Positions 27,868 through 40,936 of a stretch of DNA of 64,000 nt are shown one piece after another. Numbering within the stretch: the first letter of the stretch is position 1; the number at the start of each line of letters is the position of its first letter. Origin of the DNA: Microcaldota archaeon (GTDB lineage: Archaea > Micrarchaeota > Micrarchaeia > Micrarchaeales > Micrarchaeaceae); NCBI GenBank assembly GCA_027339055.1, contig DAHWRK010000002.1, forward strand, positions 1 to 64,000, read 5' to 3'. The position numbers and the translations under genes were made by a program. Below the pieces are notes generated by a model, which made no database searches, had not been told where the DNA came from, and saw only the letters and a list, made by a program, of their open reading frames with translations.

Positions 27868-28824
27868 TCATCCCTTTATGAAATTTACTTTGGCTTCGTT
27901 TATGCCCCTTGCGTTCCTGTTTTCCACTGATTTCTTTATCCTCACTATGCGCTTCACCGGTCCCGGGACCGAGCCTTCTATTATTACATAATCGTTCCTG
28001 ACAAGGCCGTAGTTCTTAAACCCGGATTTTGGATTTATTGTGGAAGCTTCTTCCTTTGTGCCAAGCTTTAGTATGCGCTTGTTGTGCTCCGTCCTGTAGT
28101 TGAAGCCCATCTGTCCTGCCATAGGCACAGTATACATTACCTTTCCCGGAGTGAATGCACCCAAAGTTCCAACGTGCCTTATTTTGCCCGTCGCCTTGTG
28201 GAACATCCTCGATACGCCGAAACGCTTTATCGGGCCCTGCCATCCCTTGCCCTTGGATATGCTGACTACGTCGACAAATTCTCCGTTTTTGAATATTTCA
28301 TTAGCCCTGAGCTCCTTGCCGAGCTTGGAAGTGGCAAACTCAAGCTTTTCCTTTATGTCCTTGCCAGTTATCTTCGCTTCGAACCTCTCATGGTGGTTTG
28401 TATTTGTTCCTGTGGTTTTCGGATCGGCAGCCACAAGCAATGCGACATCTGTTATTCCTTCAAGCTTTTCCCCTGATGGAATCTTGGATTCGTCGTTTTT
28501 GACGCTTTTGATGCCGAGCTTTTGCGAAGAGGCCTTGCTGAGTATGTCGACATGCGCTTTCTTGTAGCGCGTGGCCTCGTCAATTGAGTATAGCCTTATG
28601 CCGTAAACCTCCATCGCCGGAAGCTCCAGTACCGTGCACGCTTTGGAGACTTCCTGTCCCTTCGCCGGCGAATTGCTGTCGTCTGTAATCGACAGCGTCG
28701 TCATTCCGACCTTGTATGTAAGCAAATTCGAAAGCGATACCTCTTTTACAGAGCCTGCGCTCCTGATGCGCGGTAGACGCCTGCCCGCGCGCCTTCTGGG
28801 CCAATACTGCAATGAGCCTGCCAT
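27868..28824 (-). CDS. rpl3: 50S ribosomal protein uL3
   Basis: GKGWQGPIKRFGVSRMFHKATGKIRHVGTLGAFTPGKVMYTVPMAGQMGFNYRTEHNKRI. Confidence 0.95.
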   Translation of the reverse strand: MAGSLQYWPRRRAGRRLPRIRSAGSVKEVSLSNLLTYKVGMTTLSITDDSNSPAKGQEVSKACTVLELPAMEVYGIRLYSIDEATRYKKAHVDILSKASSQKLGIKSVKNDESKIPSGEKLEGITDVALLVAADPKTTGTNTNHHERFEAKITGKDIKEKLEFATSKLGKELRANEIFKNGEFVDVVSISKGKGWQGPIKRFGVSRMFHKATGKIRHVGTLGAFTPGKVMYTVPMAGQMGFNYRTEHNKRILKLGTKEEASTINPKSGFKNYGLVRNDYVIIEGSVPGPVKRIVRIKKSVENRNARGINEAKVNFIKG

Positions 28825-28910
28825 TTAAACACTTTGTAAACGTTAAAATTCAGTACTTGACGTAGGAATTGCCGCAAAGATTAAAGCGCTTTCATATTTA
28901 TTGTGTATAT

Positions 28911-29174
28911 TTATATATTTTTACTTTTCTGCTTTTTTGCGGAATTCTCGCTTATTGAAGCGATGTCGTCGACAAGCCTGATTTCCTTGAGCACCGAGTT
29001 GCACGCGGCGGTGAGCGCCACTATGTCCTCAGCTTCTACCTTTACGCTTATCCTTTTTGCGGACTCGCTTACGGATAGATCGCTTCTCGATGTATGGTAC
29101 TGCTGACGCAATTTTTGCGCGTATTTTATGTCGTGAAGTTTGGGTATGCTGATGGTTATTTTATAACCCATCAT
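28911..29174 (-). CDS. pcc1: KEOPS complex subunit Pcc1 (CTAG/Pcc1 family)
   Basis: KRISVKVEAEDIVALTAACNSVLKEIRLVDDI; adjacent to eL15. Confidence 0.7.
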   Translation of the reverse strand: MMGYKITISIPKLHDIKYAQKLRQQYHTSRSDLSVSESAKRISVKVEAEDIVALTAACNSVLKEIRLVDDIASISENSAKKQKSKNI

Positions 29175-29677
29175 AAGCCTCTCAACTTCTTTCCTGAAGA
29201 TGTGAGTGCCCTATTAGCCCTGCCGCTCTTGGCTGCTATAGGGGCATATACCGCATCCCTCTTTATGCCGTTGTCCTGCTTGGACACAAGTATGACCTCA
29301 TAGAATCTTGTGGTTCCGGTTTCACCCACAAAATATGAATTGAGCACCTCGTAGTTTGAGAATTTCTTTGACGCTCGCTCTTCTGCTATCATCTGCATAT
29401 TCTTATGCCTTGATATGAACCTCGCGCTCTTCGAAGGCTTTCTGCCGCCTCCGACCGTTTGCCTCTTTCTGTTTCCTTTCCTTACTGCAGTGCGCACTAC
29501 TACTATGCCCTGCTTGGCCTTGTAGCCGAGCTCTCTGGCCCTTGCCAGGTTCGAAGGCCTTTCCACTTTGGTTATGTTGCCTTGCTTGGACCATTCGGTC
29601 AGCCTGTTTTTGTATTCAGGGCTTCTCTCCTTGTATTCTTTTATGATTGTCTCCTTTATGTATTTACTCGCTCCCAT
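29171..29677 (-). CDS. rpl15e: 50S ribosomal protein eL15
   Basis: MGASKYIKETI...RARELGYKAKQGIVVVRTAVRKGNRKRQTVGGGRKPSKSARF. Confidence 0.94.
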   Translation of the reverse strand: MGASKYIKETIIKEYKERSPEYKNRLTEWSKQGNITKVERPSNLARARELGYKAKQGIVVVRTAVRKGNRKRQTVGGGRKPSKSARFISRHKNMQMIAEERASKKFSNYEVLNSYFVGETGTTRFYEVILVSKQDNGIKRDAVYAPIAAKSGRANRALTSSGKKLRGL

Positions 29678-30064
29678 GAAAATCACGATTACGGCACGTA
29701 AGGACGCGTCGTGGATGAATGTTCGCCTGATTATTTACCATAGAAAATTATTAAATACTATGCAGGCATTGGAGCATCACAGGAGCCGATTATAACATTA
29801 TTGTGTTTTTGTTTGATCCGTGTTTTTAGATATAGTACATTTGGTGAAGAGTCGCGGATACGCTGAACGGAGATGGGGAGACTCTGTTTATTACAAATAA
29901 GCCTGCAAACAGGGCCAAAACAGCAATGGAAATTTCTTCATTTGGCAAACGCTCGTTTCCCGCACATTTAAACACATTTTCACTGGATTTTTGGGATAGA
30001 TTTAAATAATATAAAAGCCATAATAAGTAAACGCTTGAACGTTAAACCCGTTACGGTGCTAATT

Positions 30065-30961
30065 ATGCAAAAAACCAACAAAAAAGCGACCCATGTTAAA
30101 GTCAAGGTTAAAAGCAAGGCAAGGACAAAACCTGCGCAGAAGCATAAGGCAATTCTGAAAGCAAGAATAAATCCAGCCAGTGCCAAATTTGCAGCAAAGC
30201 ATAAAACAAACGCCAAACCAGTGAAGAAAACAGTCGAAACGAAAAAGAATATAGCAGTGAAATCAGGCAAAAAAAATATTAAGGCGAAACAGCAGGAAAA
30301 GCCAAAATCAAAACAAACCCAGCACGTTGTAAAAGGCGCACCCGCAGAAGTAAAGGTGATAAGCGACAGGAAAGCGCAGTCTATCGAAAAAGCCAAGAAG
30401 CAGAAGGAGCTTGACGAAGCGACGTACACCGCAAATGCGATGAAATACATAGAAGCTCTTGTAGAAGACACCAGAATATCTGACTATCTCAACAAAAATG
30501 TCAGCAGGCATGCTTCAGAAGTAATTGACCTCCTTACAACCCCGAGAACCGACGAGGAGATAGCAGCTGCGCTTGACTTGAAAATAAATGCCGTAAGGCG
30601 CATACTCAACATAATGCAGGGCTACGGAATAACAAATTATAATGTTTCGAAGAACAACGAAGGATGGCTTTCGTTCGCGTGGTATATAAATACCAATAAG
30701 GTGCCGCAATTCTTCGATTACGTAAAAAACACAACTTCGGAAAAGGCAACGCTAAAAGACGACTGCAACGACTATTTTGTATGCAAGTCATGCTACGACG
30801 ACAATAAGTTCGTATTCACATTCGACGCAGCTTACGAATCAGTATTCAAATGCAACATATGCAGCAAGCAGCTTTCCAGAATAGACAGGGGAAAAGCTTC
30901 GGAGTTGCTTTCTGGAGCCATCCAAGAACAGGAGAAGCTAGCTTCTGCCGACCAACACTAA
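30065..30961 (+). CDS. tfe: transcription factor E alpha (TFE) with Lys-rich N-terminal extension
   Basis: wHTH (EIAAALDLKINAVRRILNIMQGYGI) plus zinc ribbon CKSCYDDNKFVFTFDAAYESVFKCNICSKQL. Confidence 0.8.
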   Translation: MQKTNKKATHVKVKVKSKARTKPAQKHKAILKARINPASAKFAAKHKTNAKPVKKTVETKKNIAVKSGKKNIKAKQQEKPKSKQTQHVVKGAPAEVKVISDRKAQSIEKAKKQKELDEATYTANAMKYIEALVEDTRISDYLNKNVSRHASEVIDLLTTPRTDEEIAAALDLKINAVRRILNIMQGYGITNYNVSKNNEGWLSFAWYINTNKVPQFFDYVKNTTSEKATLKDDCNDYFVCKSCYDDNKFVFTFDAAYESVFKCNICSKQLSRIDRGKASELLSGAIQEQEKLASADQH

Positions 30962-30996
30962 CCTATTTTAAGTTTCGTTGCGAAAACAATCACTAC

Positions 30997-31071
30997 AGCG
31001 AGGTAGGGTAGCCTGGAGTGCCCGCCGGGCTCATAACCCGGAGATCGGTGGTTCAAATCCACCCCTCGCTA
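30997..31071 (+). tRNA. initiator tRNA-Met(CAT)
   Basis: A1-U72 acceptor (AGCGAGG/CCTCGCT), anticodon stem with GGG/CCC pairs CGGGCTCATAACCCG. Confidence 0.9.
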
Positions 31072-31084
31072 CCTACACTCTCCG

Positions 31085-31223
31085 ACCCCACACTTCCGCT
31101 AATCGCATCGTTTTATTTATATATATAAGCTAATCAAAACAACATACAACTATACAGTATCGGACTTTTGAAATTAAAAATGTTTTTCTGGAAATATATA
31201 ACGGAATACTGGAAGTGTGGGGT
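31085..31223. repeat. 13-bp inverted repeat ACCCCACACTTCC (31085..31097) / GGAAGTGTGGGGT (31211..31223)
   Basis: Perfect complementarity; flanks the promoter region of the GINS gene. Confidence 0.6.
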
Positions 31224-31227
31224 TAGT

Positions 31228-31737
31228 ATGGTAGAGGGTGTAACTTATAATTTTTTATGGGAAGTATTGCAAAAAGAAAGGTCCAGCAATGCTCTGCAGC
31301 TTTTGCCTAAAAATTTTTATTCTGATGTAAGGGGATTTATAGAAGGAACAAAAAACGAGCTTCAGAAGAACGAAGGGGCTGAAATACAAGCAGGGAACAT
31401 AGAACGGCTTGTTTCTGAGATATTCGAAAAAAGGAAACAAAAAGTCGCTTTATATGTTGCGTACAAAAAACCGCTGCCGAGCCCAATAACAGAAATAGAA
31501 ACAGACCTTTATAATAAAATGATGGAGCTTTATGTCAACACCAAACTAACAGGCTCCAAAGAAACAAAAACACAGCAAGAAAGGCTCAGGGTAATAATAG
31601 AAAAGCTCCCTGAAGTGTTCTTGCCATCAGGATCCAAAATAGGCCCCCTAGAAAAAGGACAGTTTATAGAGGTACAGGACAAAAACGACAGCAAGTTCCT
31701 TATAGATAATTCTTTATGTGTTTACGAGAAATTATAA
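31228..31737 (+). CDS. GINS complex subunit (archaeal Gins51/15-like)
   Basis: LLPKNFYSDVRGFIEGTKNELQ... with C-terminal domain FIEVQDKNDSKFLIDNSL. Confidence 0.7.
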   Translation: MVEGVTYNFLWEVLQKERSSNALQLLPKNFYSDVRGFIEGTKNELQKNEGAEIQAGNIERLVSEIFEKRKQKVALYVAYKKPLPSPITEIETDLYNKMMELYVNTKLTGSKETKTQQERLRVIIEKLPEVFLPSGSKIGPLEKGQFIEVQDKNDSKFLIDNSLCVYEKL

Positions 31738-31760
31738 ACGCGAGCTTATAAAGTGATGTT

Positions 31761-32042
31761 ATGAAGATAGCTAGAGAACTCAACGTTTACTGCCCCAAAT
31801 GCGGTAAACACACTGAGCACAAGGTAGTGATATATTCCAAAAAGCAGGAAAGCGGGCTTAACGTCGGAAAAAGGCGCAGGGCCAGAAAGCTTAAAGGAAT
31901 AACCGGAAAGGTAAAAGGACAGGCAACGGTTGTCAAAGTGGCGAAGAGGCAGAAAGTGCTCCTCCAGTGCAAGGTGTGCAAATACGAGGTAGAGCGCGTT
32001 CTTGGCTCAAGGACCAAGAAGAAGCTGGAATTCGCCATATGA
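31761..32042 (+). CDS. rpl44e: 50S ribosomal protein eL42 (L44e)
   Basis: YCPKCGKHTEHKV...LLQCKVCKYEVERVLGSRTKKKLEF. Confidence 0.94.
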   Translation: MKIARELNVYCPKCGKHTEHKVVIYSKKQESGLNVGKRRRARKLKGITGKVKGQATVVKVAKRQKVLLQCKVCKYEVERVLGSRTKKKLEFAI

Positions 32043-32047
32043 TTTGA

Positions 32048-32854
32048 ATGACAGAACAAAAGCAACAGAGGAATTCGCCGAGGCCCGGAGAGCTGGTTAT
32101 AGCGCAGGTATCGAAGATAATGCAGTTCGGCGCATACTGCAAGCTGCTCGAATACAACGGAATAGAAGTTTTCATACCTATAAGAGAAGTATCTTCCGGA
32201 TGGATCAAGAACATACACGAGTTTCTGCACAACGGCCAAAAGCTGGTTTGCAAGATAACATACATAGACAACCAGAAGGGCACGATAGACGCATCCATCA
32301 AAAAAGTAATGCCTAAAGAGGCCAAGGACAAGCTGGGCACATACAACCTCGAAAAGCGCTTCTCCATACTTGTCGGAAAAATGATAAAGGAGACTGGCGA
32401 AGAGAAAAACAGGGAAAAAATAGATTATGATATAGTGTCGGAATTCGGGAGCTACGCGCAGCTTTATTTTGACCTTTCAGAAGGGACCAAGCGCTTCAAG
32501 GAATCCAAGATGCCTAAGAAGCTCAAGGACAGGCTCAGGGAATTCATAGACGAGCAAAACGCCAAGAAGAAGCACAGGGTCGCATACGTCCTGGAAATGG
32601 TCGTTGAGGATACTGAAAACGGGGTCACGATGATAAACGAGGCCCTTAAAGAAGCGGAAAAGTCCGGCGTGGAAATATCGTACATAAGCTCCCCAAAATA
32701 CCACATGGTGGCAGAGGGGGCCGATTACAAGGATTCGGAAGAAAAGGTAAAGTCCGCAGTAAGCACCATTGGTGCAAGGCTCAAGAACGTGGAGCTCAAG
32801 GTCGAAAAGGAGAAGTTAAGGAAGGACAAGGAAGGGATATTCGACAGCGATTGA
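32048..32854 (+). CDS. eif2a: translation initiation factor aIF2 alpha
   Basis: S1 domain GELVIAQVSKIMQFGAYCKLLEYNGIEVFIPIREVSSGWIKNI. Confidence 0.95.
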   Translation: MTEQKQQRNSPRPGELVIAQVSKIMQFGAYCKLLEYNGIEVFIPIREVSSGWIKNIHEFLHNGQKLVCKITYIDNQKGTIDASIKKVMPKEAKDKLGTYNLEKRFSILVGKMIKETGEEKNREKIDYDIVSEFGSYAQLYFDLSEGTKRFKESKMPKKLKDRLREFIDEQNAKKKHRVAYVLEMVVEDTENGVTMINEALKEAEKSGVEISYISSPKYHMVAEGADYKDSEEKVKSAVSTIGARLKNVELKVEKEKLRKDKEGIFDSD

Positions 32855-32861
32855 TGATTGC

Positions 32862-33641
32862 ATGGAGAAAACAGTTATAAGGTACAAGAAGAATCTCAAG
32901 CTCAAGAACCCTGTGCTCATAGTCGGCCTGCCCGGAATAGGCAACGTCGGCAAGCTAGTAGCAGAGCACCTGATAAGGGAGTTCAAGGCCGAGCGCATAG
33001 CCACCGTCTATTCGCCCCATTTTCCGCACGAAGTCTTCATGACAAAGAGCGGGGGCATAAGGATAGTGAGCAACAGGTTCTACCTCATAAGGCGCAAGGG
33101 CAAGCAGGACGTCGTAGTTCTCACTGGCGATGCCCAGGCCATAAGCCCGGAAGGCCAGTACGAAGTGAGCCACAAGCTCGTAAGATTTTTCAAGGAGAAG
33201 CTGGGCGGCAGCTTCATATACACCATAGGCGGCTATAATGTCAGCGGCAACGTAGTGTCTTCTCCAAAAGTTTTCGGCAACGCCACATCGAAAAAGACGA
33301 TAAAGGAATTTGAGAAAGAAAACGTCCTTTTCGGCAAGGCGCACACCGTCATAATAGGCGCGGCGGGGCTAATGCTCGCTTTTGCGAAGATGGAAGACCT
33401 AGAAGGCGTATGCCTTATGGGCGAATCGACTTTCTTTGACATGGATCCGGCAGCGGCCAAGGCAGTGCTTGAGCTGCTTACCAAGAAACTGGGCATGAAG
33501 ATAGACACCACGCACATGGATTCGATGATAAAGGAAACCGCAAAAGCCCTCAAAGAGCTCGAAAAGCAGCTCTCAGGCACGGCACAGCTGCCTCCGCCGA
33601 TAGGAGGAGAAAACAATCCGAAGCCCTCTTACATAAGATGA
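32862..33641 (+). CDS. PAC2-family proteasome assembly chaperone-like protein
   Basis: NPVLIVGLPGIGNVGKLVAEHLI...VVLTGDAQAISPEGQYEV...YTIGGY. Confidence 0.85.
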   Translation: MEKTVIRYKKNLKLKNPVLIVGLPGIGNVGKLVAEHLIREFKAERIATVYSPHFPHEVFMTKSGGIRIVSNRFYLIRRKGKQDVVVLTGDAQAISPEGQYEVSHKLVRFFKEKLGGSFIYTIGGYNVSGNVVSSPKVFGNATSKKTIKEFEKENVLFGKAHTVIIGAAGLMLAFAKMEDLEGVCLMGESTFFDMDPAAAKAVLELLTKKLGMKIDTTHMDSMIKETAKALKELEKQLSGTAQLPPPIGGENNPKPSYIR

Positions 33642-33669
33642 GCACGCAAGATTATGGGCCATTTCCCGC

Positions 33670-33757
33670 GCGCCAGTAATCTAGCCTGGTAGGATATCAG
33701 CTTCCCATACAAAACTGGAAAAAGCTGAATGCCCGGGTTCAAATCCCGGCTGGCGCA
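33670..33757 (+). tRNA. tRNA-Gly(CCC) with 15-nt intron (33708..33722, TACAAAACTGGAAAA)
   Basis: GCGCCAG/CTGGCGC acceptor, A73, anticodon stem TCAGC/GCTGA, loop TTCCCA|intron|A; TTCC(exon)/GGAA(intron) pairing fits a BHB motif. Confidence 0.85.
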
Positions 33758-33779
33758 AATCATACTAAAAGGTGGATGC

Positions 33780-34241
33780 ATGTCACAGGAAATAGTCTTC
33801 ACTGACAGGGTCAGGATTTACGATACGGACGCCCAGGGAATAGTGCATTATGCCGGATACTATAGGTTCTTTACCGATGCCGCAGAAAGCTTCATGCACG
33901 ACACCCTTGGCATAAGCTATCCCCTTCTTGATGAAAAGACGTGGTTCGTAGTGGTGGAATCAGAAGCCAAATACTACAAATCCGCAAAGCTCGGGGACGA
34001 GCTTTCCGTAATGCTAAAGCCAAAGCTTCTTTCCCAGAAAGCACTGAGGTTCGACTTTGAGATATTTGTAAGGGGCACAGCAATATGCGCAGGGCATATA
34101 ACACAGGTGTCGATAAACAAGCAGTACTGGAAGGCTTCTGCCATGCCACAAGCAATACAGAATAAAATAAAGATGCTTTCGGAATCGAAGAAACCGCAGA
34201 TCAAACTAAAAAGGCGAGCGCGGCAAGGCAAACGGCGCTAG
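33780..34241 (+). CDS. acyl-CoA thioesterase, 4HBT hotdog-fold
   Basis: RVRIYDTDAQGIVHYAGYYRFFTDAAESFM. Confidence 0.85.
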   Translation: MSQEIVFTDRVRIYDTDAQGIVHYAGYYRFFTDAAESFMHDTLGISYPLLDEKTWFVVVESEAKYYKSAKLGDELSVMLKPKLLSQKALRFDFEIFVRGTAICAGHITQVSINKQYWKASAMPQAIQNKIKMLSESKKPQIKLKRRARQGKRR

Positions 34242-34893
34242 CTCCAACCGCAGCTAAAAAGTTCGAAGTGAATTTGTTTCCTGTTCCTTTATCCTCGAAA
34301 TAGCCCAGCATAGAATCAAACACCGTTCCCAGGAACCCGGCGATCAAGACTATGAGGAAAATCGTGTACTTAGGAATAAAAACCCCAAACTGCGGTGCAG
34401 CGAAAACCGTCACGCTCGCAATAATGCTCCCGAAAAGCCCCATCGCAAGGCCGAAAACGGTAACGCCTCCGGACGTGCCCTTTTTCACCTTCTTGAAATT
34501 GAATATCATTCTCGGCTCCCCGTCCAAAACTCCAAGCTCGCTGCTGAACTTGTCTGCTGTTACTGCACTAACTGCGCTTATGAATCCTGCCAGCGCAAAC
34601 AGGTCCAGCAGACCATAATGATAGGCTCTTCCCAATGCGAAAACAGCAACAAAAATGAGTGGCAGAAGGCCGTTCGCAATGACGTTTTTTACGCCCCTTT
34701 GCTTTTCGTAAAGCCCTTTCTTCTTCTTGTATGTGGTGCCTGCGAAAGTAACGATTGCAGATATGGCAAGGAACCACAGCATGACAAGGAAGAAGAAGAT
34801 GCCGTAGCTAGGCCAAGCGAGCAGCAGCATAGCTAGCCCCATAGCGAGGGCCACTGCGGTCGCCTTGACGTTCAAGGTCAAAAAAGTTGCCAT
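34201..34893 (-). CDS. DUF92 family membrane protein
   Basis: ADKFSSELGVLDGEPRMIFNFKKVKKGTSGGVTVFGLAMGLFGS...GTVFDSMLGYFEDKGTG; likely start MATFLTLNVKATAVAL. Confidence 0.75.
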   Translation of the reverse strand: MATFLTLNVKATAVALAMGLAMLLLAWPSYGIFFFLVMLWFLAISAIVTFAGTTYKKKKGLYEKQRGVKNVIANGLLPLIFVAVFALGRAYHYGLLDLFALAGFISAVSAVTADKFSSELGVLDGEPRMIFNFKKVKKGTSGGVTVFGLAMGLFGSIIASVTVFAAPQFGVFIPKYTIFLIVLIAGFLGTVFDSMLGYFEDKGTGNKFTSNFLAAVGASAVCLAALAFLV

Positions 34894-35107
34894 TAAGATT
34901 CCGTTAGCTCCGCGGCGCAAAACTAGGGTCACATGCGCTGCGGCTTTACAAATACAAGGATATACTTTGAGCCAAAAAGATATAAAAGCCACGCTTCCGC
35001 GTGCCGCAGATGGCATAATCAGGCCTCGATGGGAGCAACAAACGTTTAAATTATAAATATTCCGCTATTTCAAAAGTTTTTTAAACTTATCTTTTTATAT
35101 TATATTA

Positions 35108-35190
35108 CGGGTTCTCTACTGTAGGAAGGTCGTGAAGAACTGGTCGCCTTGCCAGCGTGCATGTCACGCTGGCACTATTTCTATTTAATT
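35108..35190 (+). ncRNA. candidate small structured RNA upstream of radA
   Basis: AT-rich promoter-like CTTTTTATATTATATTA, then GGGTTCTC..., ending in perfect 10-bp hairpin TGCCAGCGTG-5nt-CACGCTGGCA (35150..35174) followed by CTATTTCTATTT. Confidence 0.35.
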
Positions 35191-35267
35191 TACGGTGTTT
35201 TTTGGGCCTAGCGAATAGTATAAATGGATAACGCAACAAATACCTATGCTAAGCTGGTGCTTATTGT

Positions 35268-36218
35268 ATGGCAAAGGAAAAAACCGTCAAGGAGCTCGAG
35301 GACCTGCCCGGAATAGGCCCTACTACTGCAGAGAAGCTCAGGGCCGCGGGCATAGACACCCTTGAAAAGGTTGCTGTTTCGGCCCCGCACGAGCTGGCGG
35401 AGCTTGCAGGCATAAACGCCGAAAAGGCCAAGGAAGCCATACAGGCGGCTCAGGAAGCCACAACCATAGATTACGAGACCGGGGGCCAGATACTCGAAAG
35501 GCGCAACGTGCTCGGCAAGATTACCACAGGTTCAAAGGATCTCAACGAGCTCATAGGCGGCGGTGTCGAAACCAACGCCATAACCGAGGTATATGGGAAA
35601 TTCGCCAGCGGCAAGAGCCAGCTCGGCTTTCAGCTTTCTGTCAACGTACAGCTCCCGAGAGACAAGGGAGGCCTGGAAGGCGCGGTGCTTTTCATTGACA
35701 CAGAGGGCACGTTCAGGCCGGAGCGCATAGCCGAAATGGCAAAGGCGCAGAAGATGGACGAGCAGCAGGTGCTTCAAAACATAATAGTCGTAAGGGCTAC
35801 CACAACGGAGAAGCAGATACTTACCGTAGAAAGGGCCGACAGCATAATACCAGAAAAAAACATAAAGCTCATAGTGGTAGACTCGCTCATGTCTCTTTTC
35901 AGATCAGAGTTTATAGGCAGGGGCGCTCTTGGCGAAAGGCAGCAGAAGCTCAACGTGCACATACACAAGCTTCAGGCACTCGCTGACAAATATTCGTTGG
36001 CCGTTTACATAACAAATCAGGTAATGGACAATCCCGGAATCCTTTTCGGTGACCCGACCACGCCCATTGGCGGAAACATACTCGCCCACGCAGCCACAAC
36101 CAGGCTGTACCTAAGGAAAAGCAAGGAAGACAAGCGCATAGTCAGGCTCGTTGACAGCCCGAGCATGCCTGACGGCGAATGCGTAATAAAGGTAACTCCG
36201 GAAGGCATAAAGGACTGA
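35268..36218 (+). CDS. radA: DNA repair and recombination protein RadA
   Basis: HhH LPGIGPTTAEKLRAAGI; Walker A GKFASGKSQLGFQ; GGNILAHAATTRLYLRK. Confidence 0.96.
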   Translation: MAKEKTVKELEDLPGIGPTTAEKLRAAGIDTLEKVAVSAPHELAELAGINAEKAKEAIQAAQEATTIDYETGGQILERRNVLGKITTGSKDLNELIGGGVETNAITEVYGKFASGKSQLGFQLSVNVQLPRDKGGLEGAVLFIDTEGTFRPERIAEMAKAQKMDEQQVLQNIIVVRATTTEKQILTVERADSIIPEKNIKLIVVDSLMSLFRSEFIGRGALGERQQKLNVHIHKLQALADKYSLAVYITNQVMDNPGILFGDPTTPIGGNILAHAATTRLYLRKSKEDKRIVRLVDSPSMPDGECVIKVTPEGIKD

Positions 36219-36245
36219 AAACACATCTCTTTGTATCTTGGATAT

Positions 36246-40690
<4,445 letters not shown>

Positions 40691-40936
40691 TTACGATATC
40701 TATTGGGATTTTATATTTAAAACCCTTTTGGTAAAGTCGACTTTTCCTGCAAAATCGGCCCAATCCGCACGTGCAGCGCTTTGCATGCCTAACATGCATA
40801 AACTATAAATACTTAATCTTAATAATATACGAATACATATATATGCAAAATGTTTTTGGATAACTGTTTGTATTGCAAAGTTCCGGAAATCAAATGCGAA
40901 ATGGCTAGGAAATAATACTAAAAACAAAGTGATAAC

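Noticed and set aside
31085-31223. Inverted repeat as ends of a transposable element
   Set aside because: No target-site duplication or internal coding was seen; kept only as an unexplained repeat
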